DNA of 64,000 nt from Leifsonia sp040686855 (GCF_040686855.1 NZ_JBFBOG010000003.1:186001-250000), one strand, 5' to 3'. Positions 1 through 8,357 are shown, numbered from the stretch's first letter. The notes: generated from the sequence alone by a model not told the origin. Made by a program: numbers and translations.

Positions 1-601
1 CGAGCATGAGCGGGAGGCCGTAGTGCGCGGCGCGGACCACCGACTCGGGGCTGCCGCCGACGCCGATCCACGTCTTCAGGAGGCCGTGCTCGAGGTGCGG
101 GTAGACGGACTGCTCGGTGAGCGGTGCGCGCAGGCTGCCCTCCCAGGTGACCGGCTCCTGCTTCCTGACCTCGGTGAACAGGTTCAGCTTCTCCTCGAAC
201 AGCTCCTCGTACTGCGCGAGGTCGAAGCCGAACAGCGGGAACGACTCGATGAACGATCCGCGGCCGAGGATGACCTCCGCGCGTCCGTTCGAGACGCCGT
301 CGAGGGTGGCGAAGCGCTGGAACACGCGCACCGGGTCGTCCGAGCTCAGCACGGTCACGGCGGAGCCGAGGTGGATGCGGTCGGTCTGCGCCGCTATCGC
401 CGCCAGCACGACCTCCGGCGCGGAGACGGCGAAGTCCGCACGGTGGTGCTCGCCCACGCCGAAGAAGTCGAGCCCGACCCGGTCGGCCAGCACCCCCTCC
501 GCGACGACGTTCCGCAGCACCTGCGCCTGCGGCAGCGGCGTGCCGTCGGCGTCCAGCGTCACGTCGCCGAACGTGTCGATCCCGAGTTCCATCGCGGCCA
601 T
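1..601 (-). CDS. LLM class flavin-dependent oxidoreductase (C-terminus outside window)
   Basis: Reading the minus strand from 601 gives about 200 residues beginning MAAMELGIDTFGDVTLDADG, the usual N-terminus of bacterial luciferase-like F420/FMN monooxygenases. Further in, GVGEHHRADFAVSAPEVVL and LGSAVTVLSSDDPVRVFQ match the TIM-barrel core of that family. The frame is open to base 1, so the C-terminal third or more is missing. The start at 601 is chosen because GAGGG lies 5 nt upstream; 592 is the alternative. Substrate unknown. The physiological role of most members of this family is unassigned. Confidence 0.85.
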   Translation of the reverse strand, partial: MAAMELGIDTFGDVTLDADGTPLPQAQVLRNVVAEGVLADRVGLDFFGVGEHHRADFAVSAPEVVLAAIAAQTDRIHLGSAVTVLSSDDPVRVFQRFATLDGVSNGRAEVILGRGSFIESFPLFGFDLAQYEELFEEKLNLFTEVRKQEPVTWEGSLRAPLTEQSVYPHLEHGLLKTWIGVGGSPESVVRAAHYGLPLML

Positions 602-662
602 CCCATCCCTCGATTCATGCGTGTGCATGGATTAGCGCTGTCTGCGTCGAGGGTATTCCCTG

Positions 663-1928
663 TCAGGCCGGGCGCGCCCTCCTCGGCACGTAGCGGGGGA
701 TGTAGCGCGCCAGCATGCCGGCGCCGACCAGCCCCAGCACGCCCATGACGCCGCTGGCGAACGAGATCGAGACGAGCGCGGTCAGCAACGAGACGAACAG
801 GGGAGCGGCGGCCTGACCGGCGTCGGCGGAGAACCGCCACGCGCCGAGAAAGGCCGCAGGCTGCTCCTTCGGCGCGAGGTCGGCGCCGAGCGTCATCACG
901 ATGCCCGAGCCGATCCCGTTCGCGACCGAGAGGAACAGCGAGACCCCGATGTACCAGGCGACCGCCGAGCCGAGATCGTGGCTGAACGACAGCACGAGGA
1001 AGCCGAGGCCGAGCCCGATCATCGAGGGGATGGCGCTCCACATCCGGCCGAACCGGTCCATGATCTGGCCGCTCGCGTAGAACAGGGCGAAGTCGACCGC
1101 GCCGGCGATGCCGATGATCAGCGCGGTGTTCGACTCGCTCAGCCCGATCGACACGGCCCACAGCGGCAGCAGCACCGTCCGGGCCGACCGGATGGCCGCG
1201 ACCAGCGAGACGCCGGCGCCCATCCGCGCCAGCACCTCCCGGAACGACCAGATGGTGCGGAACAGGCCGTGCGTGCGCTCCTCGGCCTCCTCCTCTCCCG
1301 CGGTGACCTGCGCGCCGGACTCGTCGGCGACCCGCGACGACGGGCCGAACATCCGCTCCGGATCCGGCAGCGCGATGAGCACGATCACGGAGCCGAGGCA
1401 GCTGACGATGAAGATCCAGAACACGGACTGGGTGGAGCCGGTGAGCGCGATGATCCCGGACGCGATCAGCGGCCCGACGAACCAGCCGGCGCGGAAGATC
1501 CCGCCGAGCGTGGAGAGCGCGCGGGCCCGGTAGCGGATCGGCACGTACGTCGTCATGAACGCGTGCCGGGCCAGGGCGAAGACCGCGGTCGCGACGCCGA
1601 CCACGAAGATGCCCACCATGAGCACCCAGTAGTTCGGGGCGAGCAGACACACCACCACACCCGCGATCGCCACCGCGGCGGCGCCGATCATGGAGGTGCG
1701 CTCGCCGAAGCGCGAGACCACCCATCCGCTCGGGATGTCGCCCGCCAGCTCGCCGAGCATCACCATGGACGCGATGAAGCCGGCCATCGCGAGCCCGGCC
1801 CCGAGGTTGCCCGCGGCGACGGGGATGATCGGGATGATCGCCCCCTCGCCGATGGAGAAGAGCAGCGTCGGCAGGAAGGCGGCGAGGGCGACGGAGCGGA
1901 ATTCGAAGGGGCGCTCGTCGGAAGTCAT
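663..1928 (-). CDS. MFS transporter
   Basis: This is a 421-residue integral membrane protein with about 12 hydrophobic segments. The first one (FLPTLLFSIGEGAIIPIIPV) follows a short polar N-terminus, MTSDERPFEFRSV. The loop between TM2 and TM3, SGWVVSRFGERTSMIGAA, is the MFS motif-A position, and the central cytoplasmic loop (PDPERMFGPSSRV to EERTHGLF) splits two six-TM halves. The frame stays open far upstream, but that part overlaps prfB antisense, so ATG 1928 is the credible start. It is divergent from prfB. A proton-coupled efflux role is likely from the family; the substrate cannot be told. Confidence 0.88.
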   Translation of the reverse strand: MTSDERPFEFRSVALAAFLPTLLFSIGEGAIIPIIPVAAGNLGAGLAMAGFIASMVMLGELAGDIPSGWVVSRFGERTSMIGAAAVAIAGVVVCLLAPNYWVLMVGIFVVGVATAVFALARHAFMTTYVPIRYRARALSTLGGIFRAGWFVGPLIASGIIALTGSTQSVFWIFIVSCLGSVIVLIALPDPERMFGPSSRVADESGAQVTAGEEEAEERTHGLFRTIWSFREVLARMGAGVSLVAAIRSARTVLLPLWAVSIGLSESNTALIIGIAGAVDFALFYASGQIMDRFGRMWSAIPSMIGLGLGFLVLSFSHDLGSAVAWYIGVSLFLSVANGIGSGIVMTLGADLAPKEQPAAFLGAWRFSADAGQAAAPLFVSLLTALVSISFASGVMGVLGLVGAGMLARYIPRYVPRRARPA

Positions 1929-1979
1929 GTCGTTAACACCGTACAACTGTTGGCTCGGTCGACTGTGCTGACCGTTCGG

Positions 1980-1985
1980 TAGGCT
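1980..1985 (+). promoter_or_regulatory. Candidate -10 box of prfB
   Basis: TAGGCT lies 10 nt before the prfB ATG at 1996, so a transcript from it would have a leader of only a few bases. No good -35 hexamer is visible, and no Shine-Dalgarno sequence separates the box from the start codon. Confidence 0.4.
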
Positions 1986-1995
1986 GGATGCCGAC

Positions 1996-3108
1996 ATGAT
2001 CGAACTCGACCTCTCCTCCCAGATCGCGGACCTGCGCTCCACCTTCGACGACATCGCGGCGGTGGTCGACGTGCCGAAGCTCCGCGCCGAGATCGCCGAC
2101 CTCAGCGAGCAGGCCGGCGCCCCCGACCTCTGGGACGACACCGCCAACGCGCAGAAGGTGACGAGCGCCCTCAGCCACCGCCAGTCGGAGCTCGGACGCA
2201 TCACCGCGATCGAGCGGCGCCTCGACGACCTCGAGGTGCTGGTCGAGTTGGCCAACGAGGCCGACGACGAGGAGTCGGCGGCCGAGGCGCGCGCCGAGCT
2301 GGCGTCGCTGCAGACCGCGCTCGGCGACCTCGAGGTGCAGACGCTGCTCAGCGGCGAGTACGACGAGCGCGCGGCGATCGTGACCATCCGCTCCGGCGCA
2401 GGCGGCGACGACGCCACCGACTTCGCCGAGATGCTGATGCGCATGTACCTGCGCTGGGCCGAGCAGCACAAGTACCCGGTCAAGGTGATGGACACGTCCT
2501 ACGCCGAAGGCGCGGGGATCAAGTCCGCGACCTTCGAGGTGGATGCGCCGTACGCGTTCGGCACGCTGTCGGTCGAGGCCGGCACGCACCGCCTCGCCCG
2601 GATCAGCCCGTTCGGCTCGGCGGACAAGCGCCAGACGTCGTTCGCGGCGGTCGAGGTCATCCCGCTGATGGAGGAGGCGACCGAGGTCGACATCCCCGAG
2701 GGCGACATCCGCATCGACGTCTTCCGCTCCTCGGGCCCGGGCGGCCAGTCGGTCAACACGACCGACTCGGCAGTGCGCATCACGCACCTCCCGACCGGCA
2801 TCGTCGTCTCGATGCAGAACGAGAAGTCGCAGATCCAGAACCGCGCCGCCGCCATGCGCGTGCTGCAGACGCGACTACTCCTGCTCCAGAAGGAGGAGGA
2901 GGCGGCCAAGAAGAAGGAGCTCGCCGGCACCATCACCGCGAGCTGGGGCGACCAGATGCGCTCCTACTTCCTCTACGGCCAGCAGCTCGTGAAGGACCTC
3001 CGGACAGGCTTCGAATCGGGCAACCCGAGCTCCGTCTTCGACGGCGACCTCGACGGCTTCATCGCGGCGGGCATCCGCTGGCGGGCCGGCAGCAAAGCCG
3101 ACGACTAG
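1996..3108 (+). CDS. prfB: Peptide chain release factor 2 (RF2)
   Basis: This is a class I release factor that reads UGA and UAA and triggers peptidyl-tRNA hydrolysis on the ribosome. The 370 residues contain the RF2-specific SPF tripeptide at about 204-206 (ARISPFGSADKRQTSF) and the catalytic GGQ at about 249-251 (SSGPGGQSVNTTDSAVRI), which separates it from RF1 (PxT). The coding frame is continuous. The +1 programmed frameshift near codon 25 known in many bacterial prfB genes is absent here. It sits 50 bp upstream of ftsE, the standard actinobacterial order. Confidence 0.98.
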   Translation: MIELDLSSQIADLRSTFDDIAAVVDVPKLRAEIADLSEQAGAPDLWDDTANAQKVTSALSHRQSELGRITAIERRLDDLEVLVELANEADDEESAAEARAELASLQTALGDLEVQTLLSGEYDERAAIVTIRSGAGGDDATDFAEMLMRMYLRWAEQHKYPVKVMDTSYAEGAGIKSATFEVDAPYAFGTLSVEAGTHRLARISPFGSADKRQTSFAAVEVIPLMEEATEVDIPEGDIRIDVFRSSGPGGQSVNTTDSAVRITHLPTGIVVSMQNEKSQIQNRAAAMRVLQTRLLLLQKEEEAAKKKELAGTITASWGDQMRSYFLYGQQLVKDLRTGFESGNPSSVFDGDLDGFIAAGIRWRAGSKADD

Positions 3109-3143
3109 CGCGAGTCGTTACTGCGGATCGCGCCCCGGTTGCT

Positions 3144-3149
3144 TAGTCT
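3144..3149 (+). promoter_or_regulatory. Candidate -10 box of ftsE
   Basis: TAGTCT ends 9 nt before the ftsE ATG, in the 50-bp gap after prfB. This suggests ftsEX has its own near-leaderless promoter in addition to any read-through. No convincing -35 is visible. Confidence 0.35.
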
Positions 3150-3158
3150 CGAAGGGTC

Positions 3159-4238
3159 ATGATCCGGTTCGAACACGTATCCAAGCAGTACGCGGGCACG
3201 GCGCGCCCGGCGCTGAACGGCATCAACCTGGAAGTGCTGCGCGGAGAGTTCGTCTTCCTCGTCGGCGCCTCGGGTTCCGGCAAGTCCAGCTGCCTGCGTC
3301 TCATCCTCAAAGAGGAGAAGCCGACCAAGGGGAAGATCCACGTGCTGGGTCAGGACCTCGGCACGATCTCCTCCCGCAAGGTCCCCTACTTCCGGCGCAA
3401 CATCGGCGTCGTCTTCCAGGACTTCCGCCTGCTGCCGAACAAGACCGTCTTCCAGAACGTCGCGTTCACCCTGCAGGTCATCGGGAAGTCGCGCGGCTTC
3501 ATCCAGGAGGCGGTCCCGGATGTGCTCAAGATGGTCGGCCTCGACGGCAAGGCCCAGCGCCTGCCGCACGAGCTCTCGGGCGGTGAGCAGCAGCGCGTGG
3601 CGATCGCCCGCGCGGTGGTGAACAAGCCGCAGGTCCTGCTGGCCGACGAGCCGACCGGAAACCTCGACCCCGCCACCAGCGCCGGCATCATGGCCGTGCT
3701 GGAGCGCATCAACGCCGGAGGCACCACGGTGCTCATGGCGACGCACGAGGCGGCGATCGTCGACCAGATGAAGCGCCGCGTGGTCGAGCTCGTCGGCGGC
3801 CAGATCGTCCGCGACGAGCGTCACGGCGGCTACGGCTTCACGGCCGCGGTTCCGATCGCCCAGCCGCTGGAGCGCGACGAGCCCGTGTCGGTGGCGACGC
3901 CCGTGTACGCGGGCGGCATCCCGGCGGAGGCTGCCGCGGACGCTCCGATGACCCGCCCGCACGCGCCGACCTCGGTGCCCACGGCGCCGGTCGCGCTGCC
4001 GCAGCAGACCGCCCCGGTGCAGCCGGTGCCCGCGCAGCCGCAGCACACGGCCCCCGTACAGCCCGTCGCGCAGCAGGCCGCTCCCCAGCAACCCGTCACG
4101 CAGCAGCAGCCCGTCACGCCGCCGCCCTCGTCGGAGCAGCTGCCCGACCACCTCAACTTCACCGCCAACCTCGACCTCAGCGGCCTGCGCGACAACGCCG
4201 ACCGCGAGGGCGACCAGAATGTGGGGCCGACGAAATGA
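3159..4238 (+). CDS. ftsE: Cell division ATP-binding protein FtsE with long Pro/Gln-rich tail
   Basis: FtsE is the ATPase of the FtsEX complex, which links the divisome to peptidoglycan hydrolases. Visible motifs are Walker A GASGSGKS (36-43), signature LSGGEQQRV (139-147), Walker B VLLADEPTGNLD (159-170) and the H-loop ATHEA. The ABC core ends near residue 225, as in other FtsE proteins (about 220-230). After it comes a roughly 130-residue low-complexity extension rich in Pro, Gln, Ala and Thr (repeats such as PVTQQQPVTPPP), ending in a more ordered block, LNFTANLDLSGLRDNAD. ftsX starts inside its stop codon (ATGA), so the two are translationally coupled. Confidence 0.97.
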   Translation: MIRFEHVSKQYAGTARPALNGINLEVLRGEFVFLVGASGSGKSSCLRLILKEEKPTKGKIHVLGQDLGTISSRKVPYFRRNIGVVFQDFRLLPNKTVFQNVAFTLQVIGKSRGFIQEAVPDVLKMVGLDGKAQRLPHELSGGEQQRVAIARAVVNKPQVLLADEPTGNLDPATSAGIMAVLERINAGGTTVLMATHEAAIVDQMKRRVVELVGGQIVRDERHGGYGFTAAVPIAQPLERDEPVSVATPVYAGGIPAEAAADAPMTRPHAPTSVPTAPVALPQQTAPVQPVPAQPQHTAPVQPVAQQAAPQQPVTQQQPVTPPPSSEQLPDHLNFTANLDLSGLRDNADREGDQNVGPTK

Positions 4239-5140
4239 GATTCGGACTCATCTGGTCGGAGGTCGGCAACGGCCTCCGCCGCAACCTCTCCATGGTCGTC
4301 TCCGTCATCCTGGTGACGTTCATCTCGCTCACCTTCGTGGGCACCGCCGTCCTGCTCCAACTGCAGATCGGCCAGATGAAGACCTACTGGTACGACCGCG
4401 CCCAGGTCGCCGTGTACATGTGCACCGAGACCGACAACTGCCCGGGCGGCGCCGCCAACGACCAGACCATCGCGGCGGTCGACAAGCAGCTGAAGTCGCC
4501 GGAGCTCGCGCCGTACATCCAGAAGTTCTACTTCCAGGATCAGAAGCAGGGCTACGAGCAGTTCAAGGAGCAGTTCAAGGGCAACCAGATCGCCGACTTC
4601 GTCACGCCGGACATGATCCCGCAGACGTTCTGGGTGAACCTGAAGGACCCGAACAACTCCGCCGTGCTGACCGAGACGCTGTCGGGATCGGCGGGCGTGC
4701 AGAGCGTGGTCGACCAGCGCAGCTACCTGGACCAGATCTTCAGCATCCTCAACGCGGCCAGCTACACCGCGATCGGCATCGCCGCGCTGATGCTCGTCGC
4801 CGCAGTACTGCTGATCGCCACGACCATCCGGCTCTCCGCCTTCTCGAGGCGACGGGAGATCGGGATCATGCGCCTGGTGGGCGCCTCCAACCGCTTCATC
4901 CAGACGCCGTTCATCATCGAGGGCGTGATCGCCGCGCTGATCGGCTCCATTCTCGCGTCGGTCGTCATCGCCGTCGGGGTGCAGTTCTTCGTGCGCGGCT
5001 ACCTGAGCCAGCGCATCCAGTCGATCAACTTCGTCGGGATGGATCAGGCCTGGCTCGTGATCCCCATCCTGATCGTGATCGGCGTGGTGCTGGCCGCCGC
5101 ATCGGCCAACTTCGCGATCCGCCGGTATCTGCGGGTCTGA
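4235..5140 (+). CDS. ftsX: Cell division permease FtsX
   Basis: FtsX is the membrane partner of FtsE. The 301 residues have the family layout. A cytoplasmic start (MRFGLIWSEVGNGLRRNLSM) leads into TM1 (VVSVILVTFISLTFVGTAVL), then an extracellular domain of about 140 residues (including the pair CTETDNC), then three C-terminal TM helices with the conserved cytoplasmic loop RRREIGIMRLVGAS. The extracellular domain is the part known in other bacteria to contact amidases or NlpC/P60 hydrolases. It overlaps ftsE by 4 nt and is followed by smpB. Confidence 0.97.
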   Translation: MRFGLIWSEVGNGLRRNLSMVVSVILVTFISLTFVGTAVLLQLQIGQMKTYWYDRAQVAVYMCTETDNCPGGAANDQTIAAVDKQLKSPELAPYIQKFYFQDQKQGYEQFKEQFKGNQIADFVTPDMIPQTFWVNLKDPNNSAVLTETLSGSAGVQSVVDQRSYLDQIFSILNAASYTAIGIAALMLVAAVLLIATTIRLSAFSRRREIGIMRLVGASNRFIQTPFIIEGVIAALIGSILASVVIAVGVQFFVRGYLSQRIQSINFVGMDQAWLVIPILIVIGVVLAAASANFAIRRYLRV

Positions 5141-5145
5141 CCCGC

Positions 5146-5181
5146 TAGACTGGATGGCTGCCCGGCGACGTGCCGGGCAGC
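5146..5181 (+). promoter_or_regulatory. smpB promoter box and leader hairpin
   Basis: TAGACT (5146-5151) is a good actinobacterial -10. Directly after it lies a perfect 10-bp inverted repeat, GCTGCCCGGC (5157-5166) and GCCGGGCAGC (5172-5181), with a 5-nt loop. There is no T-tract, so it is not a classical terminator. It would form at or near the 5' end of the smpB mRNA, 16 nt before the ribosome binding site. Confidence 0.5.
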
Positions 5182-5208
5182 GATCCGCGTCGACGTCAGG
5201 AGCGAGCA

Positions 5209-5685
5209 GTGCCGAAGGAGAAGGGCCAGAAGGTCGTGGCCACCAACCGCCGCGCGCGCCACGACTACACGATCGAGGACACCTTCGAGGCGGGCCTGGT
5301 GCTCACCGGCACCGAGGTGAAGTCGCTCCGGCTGGGGCGGGCGTCGCTGGTCGACGGCTACGCGTTCGTCGACGGTGGAGAGGCGTGGCTCGACGCCGTG
5401 CACATCCCCGAGTACGCGGACGGCACCTGGAACAACCACGCCCCGCGGCGCAAGCGCAAGCTGCTCCTCCACAAGGCGCAGATCCTCAAGATCGAGAACA
5501 AGGTCAAGCAGGGCGGCTACACGATCGTCCCGCTGTCGATCTACTTCAACGACGGCCGCGCCAAGGTCGAGATCGCCATCGCGAAGGGCAAGCGCGAGTA
5601 CGACAAGCGCCAGGCGCTGCGCGAGCGGCAGGACCAGCGCGAGGCTCAAAGGGCCATGTCCACCCGCAACCACCTCGGCGAGTGA
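5209..5685 (+). CDS. smpB: SsrA-binding protein SmpB
   Basis: SmpB binds tmRNA and brings it to stalled ribosomes for trans-translation. The 158-residue protein shows family blocks NRRARHDYTIEDTFEAGLVL, GTEVKSLRLGRASLVDGYAF, HIPEYADGTWNNHAPRRKRK and the basic C-terminal tail. The GTG start is chosen because AGGAG (5198-5202) lies 6 nt upstream and the protein begins with the normal PKEKGQK leader. Its RNA partner ssrA lies 2.3 kb downstream in the same direction. Confidence 0.98.
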   Translation: MPKEKGQKVVATNRRARHDYTIEDTFEAGLVLTGTEVKSLRLGRASLVDGYAFVDGGEAWLDAVHIPEYADGTWNNHAPRRKRKLLLHKAQILKIENKVKQGGYTIVPLSIYFNDGRAKVEIAIAKGKREYDKRQALRERQDQREAQRAMSTRNHLGE

Positions 5686-5698
5686 CAGACTGAGGGGC

Positions 5699-6466
5699 AT
5701 GGACTCCACCGCTCAGCGCATCCCGATCGAAGGCACGTACAACTTCCGGGATGTGGGCGGATACGCGGCCGACGGCGGCTCCACCCGGCCGGGCAAGCTG
5801 TTCCGCGCGGATGCTCTCGGCCGGCTCGGCGAAGCGGGACGCGAGGGCCTGCGCGAACTCGGTGTGCGCGTGGTGATCGACCTGCGCGACGACTTCGAGG
5901 TGCAGGCACTTCCGGACGACCTGGACGGGCTCGGCATCGAGGTGCTGCACCTGCCGGTGTTCGAGGGGTCCGGAGCGTCGGCGTCGACCGTCGGGTCCAC
6001 CATCGTGCACCTATACGACAAGATCGTGTTCCAGCACACGGATGTCATCGTGCGGGCGCTGCGCGAGATCGCCGACACGGGCGAGGAGCCGGTGGTCGTG
6101 CACTGCACTGCGGGCAAGGACCGCACGGGGATCGTCGTCGCGCTGGCGCTGCTCGCGGTCGGTGTCGACCGCGAGACCGTCGTGGAGGACTACGCCGCGA
6201 CCGAGGCGAATCTCGAGGGCCCCTGGCTCGAGGGGATGCTCGAACTCGTCCGCGGCTACGGCGTCGAGGTAACACCCGACCTGCGTGTCATCCTGGGCGG
6301 CAGCCCGCGGGAGGCGCTGGAGACGACGATCGACCGCATCGAGGAGCGGCACGGCAGCGTCCACCGGTACCTTCTCGCGGCCGGGCTCGACGAGGTGGAG
6401 CTGGCGAAGCTGCGGTCGGTGCTGGTGGATGCGGACGCCTCCGAGGCATTCACACCGAACCCATAA
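5699..6466 (+). CDS. Tyrosine-protein phosphatase (DSP/Tyr phosphatase 3 family)
   Basis: The 255-residue protein opens with IEGTYNFRDVGGYAADGG, the signature N-terminus of MptpB-like bacterial phosphatases. It carries the catalytic P-loop HCTAGKDRTG, with Cys136 and Arg142 in the CX5R arrangement. The aspartate-rich stretch DLRDDFEVQ fits the family. It probably removes phosphate from phosphotyrosine or phosphoinositides; the substrate is unknown. It starts 13 nt after smpB with GAGGGG just upstream and may be co-transcribed. Confidence 0.92.
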   Translation: MDSTAQRIPIEGTYNFRDVGGYAADGGSTRPGKLFRADALGRLGEAGREGLRELGVRVVIDLRDDFEVQALPDDLDGLGIEVLHLPVFEGSGASASTVGSTIVHLYDKIVFQHTDVIVRALREIADTGEEPVVVHCTAGKDRTGIVVALALLAVGVDRETVVEDYAATEANLEGPWLEGMLELVRGYGVEVTPDLRVILGGSPREALETTIDRIEERHGSVHRYLLAAGLDEVELAKLRSVLVDADASEAFTPNP

Positions 6467-6511
6467 CATCCCCGAAGCCGCACCCCGGGTCGCTGCTGCT
6501 TATATATGAGA

Positions 6512-7153
6512 ATGAGCAACACCGAGCCCACCGAGCCGATCCCGCCTCGACAGGAGCCGCCGGTGCCGCCGGCGCCGCCGGCGCCCGCGGCCGGGCCCGC
6601 GCCCGTCCCCGAGCCGTTCTACAAGCGGCACGGTCTCGCGTTCGCGATCTCGACCCTGGTGCTCTCGATCGTGGTCCTGATCGGCATCTTCACGGCCGGG
6701 GCCTTCGCCGTCGCCGGCGTCGTGACACGCGTGGGGGAGCGGATGATCTCGCACTCCGTCCCGCACGAGGTGCAGCCCGGAGTCCCCGGGATGCCGGGCA
6801 TGCCGGGCCAGCCCGGCGAGGGAGGCGGCAAGGCAGACGGCAACGGGAAGGGCAACGGTGGCGGCCTGCAGCAGGGCCAGGCGCTGGTCCGCGGCACCAT
6901 CGCGTCCATCTCGGGTGACACCTGGACGATCGACCGCCAGAACGGCGCATCGGTCGACGTGAAGGTGAACGCGTCCACCGTCTACGGCACGCCGGGCCAG
7001 TCGTCGTCGAAGTCCGACTTCAGCACGGGTGATGAGGTCGTCGTGATCGGCAGCCGCTCGGACGGCACGCTCACCGCGAAGCGCATCCTGAAGCTGGACT
7101 CCTTCCCGACCCGTCCGCCGTCGACGCCCGGGCCGGCGACCCCCGGCTCCTGA
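6512..7153 (+). CDS. Membrane-anchored DUF5666-like protein
   Basis: This is a 213-residue protein starting at ATG 6512 (6506 is also possible). The N-terminal 35 residues are Pro-rich (PPRQEPPVPPAPPAPAAGP). One TM helix follows (FAISTLVLSIVVLIGIFTAG), then a Gly/Pro/Met-rich linker (GVPGMPGMPGQPGEGGG). The C-terminal extracytoplasmic beta domain (LVRGTIASISGDTWTIDR to GDEVVVIGSRSDGTLTAKRI) resembles DUF5666, an OB-like domain of unknown function. It ends with a Pro/Thr tail. It is convergent with the SIMPL gene, with a 12-nt gap. A cell-envelope role is inferred only from topology. Confidence 0.75.
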   Translation: MSNTEPTEPIPPRQEPPVPPAPPAPAAGPAPVPEPFYKRHGLAFAISTLVLSIVVLIGIFTAGAFAVAGVVTRVGERMISHSVPHEVQPGVPGMPGMPGQPGEGGGKADGNGKGNGGGLQQGQALVRGTIASISGDTWTIDRQNGASVDVKVNASTVYGTPGQSSSKSDFSTGDEVVVIGSRSDGTLTAKRILKLDSFPTRPPSTPGPATPGS

Positions 7154-7165
7154 GACCGAGGGTGC

Positions 7166-7834
7166 TCAGGAGGCGGTGAACCGTGCGTGCACCTGCACCG
7201 CGATCGTCAGCTGCTCCGGCTTGAGCGAGAGCGTGGCACCGCCCGTGTCCGCCGACACCGCCCGGGCGAACAGCGGCTGCGGCGGTTGGCCGGGCGCGGA
7301 CCCGTCGCCGAGCATCCCGGGGTCGCTGAGCGCGAGCGGCGTGACGGACGAGAGCCCGAGACTGGTCGCGTAGACCGTCGCCTTCGCGACGGCGTTCTCG
7401 ACCGCGCGCCGGCGCGCCTCCTGCGTGAGCGTCTGGCGCCGCGCCTCGGTGAGCGACCAGGTCACGCCGTCGACCGCGACGCCGTCGAGCAGGGACGCGA
7501 CGCCGACCCAGTCGGAGAGCGCGGCCAGGTCGCTGAACACCGCGTCGATGCCGACCTCGGCATGATGCACCACGTCGCCGCGCGACCCGTCCGGGTTCCA
7601 GGGCCGGTCGCCCCAGACGCGGAGCTGGTCGGACGCCCACTGCACCACCGGTCCGCGCTGCGGGTCGTGCAGGTCGCGCAGCTCTGCCGTCAGCGACACC
7701 TGGCGCTGCGTGGTCAGCGCGAGAACGTCGTCCCGGGACGGCCCCTCATAGGAGACCCGGAGCCGCAGCGCGCCGCGCTCGGCCGGGTGCTTGAGCTCGT
7801 ACTCGCCCTGGACGGTGATGATCGTGTCGGCCAT
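7166..7834 (-). CDS. SIMPL (DUF541) domain protein
   Basis: This 222-residue protein matches the SIMPL/DUF541 pattern: ITVQGEYELKHPAERGALRLRV at the N-terminus, the central WSLTEARRQTLTQEARRRAVENAVAKATVYA helix, and a C-terminal strand ending LTIAVQVHARF. Most family members are periplasmic, but no signal peptide is visible here, so this one should be cytoplasmic. The biochemical function of the family is unsettled. Its start lies divergently upstream of the ssrA promoter. Confidence 0.85.
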   Translation of the reverse strand: MADTIITVQGEYELKHPAERGALRLRVSYEGPSRDDVLALTTQRQVSLTAELRDLHDPQRGPVVQWASDQLRVWGDRPWNPDGSRGDVVHHAEVGIDAVFSDLAALSDWVGVASLLDGVAVDGVTWSLTEARRQTLTQEARRRAVENAVAKATVYATSLGLSSVTPLALSDPGMLGDGSAPGQPPQPLFARAVSADTGGATLSLKPEQLTIAVQVHARFTAS

Positions 7835-7872
7835 GACCCGATGCTGGCATAAACGGGACGGCCTCGGTGTTG

Positions 7873-7878
7873 TATGAT
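7873..7878 (+). promoter_or_regulatory. Candidate -10 box of ssrA
   Basis: TATGAT is the best -10 in the 128-bp gap before the mature tmRNA 5' end. Transcription from it would give a leader of about 78 nt to be removed by RNase P. The leader contains a small hairpin, CTCGCC (7885-7890) with GGCGAG (7899-7904). Confidence 0.5.
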
Positions 7879-7962
7879 GTGAAGCTCGCCGCTGATGTGG
7901 CGAGGCGGTATCTGCAACAACTCAACAGCGCGTGACAGCGACCCGGCCGACAGGCCGCGCAT

Positions 7963-8357
7963 GGGGATGATCGGTTTCGACATTGTCTGCGTGACTGTGA
8001 GAAGCGGGTCGAGGATGCATGGTTATCTCGTTAACGATCCATGCGAAAAAATAAGTGCCAATAACAAGAGCACTGTCTCGGCCAAGGCCGACTTCGCCCT
8101 CGCGGCGTAAGTTCACCTCCGCCATTTGAGAGACCGTCAGACCGGGAATTGTTCTCTACCCGGATCCTGGCGTCAGCTAGAGAACTTGCTTCTGCGTTGA
8201 GCATCAGGGCGCAGAGGGACTTCCACTGATACTGGGCCCGCCGGAACAGGTGCCAGCGACAAGTTCCGGGGCCGAGAAAGCGACTTCACTGGCTACGCCC
8301 GTAGAAGGCACATGACCACAGCAGTGGACGGGGGTTCGATTCCCCCCATCTCCACCA
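7963..8357 (+). ncRNA. ssrA: tmRNA (ssrA)
   Basis: The 5' end GGGGATGATCGGTTTCGAC and the 3' end with T-arm GGGGGTTCGATTCCCCC followed by ATCTCCACCA form the tRNA-like domain. GGGGAUG pairs with CAUCUCC over 7 bp, including one G-U, and CCA is encoded. The resume codon is best placed at GCC 8057, giving the 17-residue tag ANNKSTVSAKADFALAA and a TAA stop at 8108-8110. The terminal ALAA is the proteolysis signal read by Clp proteases. The gene acts with SmpB encoded upstream. Confidence 0.97.

Noticed and set aside
559..1725. 388-codon minus-strand frame and similar Arg/His/Gly-rich long frames on both strands
   Set aside because: Low-complexity translation in high-GC DNA, antisense or out of frame to the MFS gene; no protein-like hydrophobic pattern.
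1996..2120. Programmed frameshift in prfB
   Set aside because: The frame is continuous from ATG through the first domain; no internal TGA with a CTT slip site is present.
663..2495. Extended start of the first MFS transporter
   Set aside because: The extra 189 codons lie antisense to prfB and are Ser/Arg-rich. ATG 1928 gives a normal MFS N-terminus.
7895..8110. 71-codon frame running into the tmRNA tag
   Set aside because: It only contains the tag codons because they are the tmRNA mRNA-like part; the rest is leader and tRNA-like domain.
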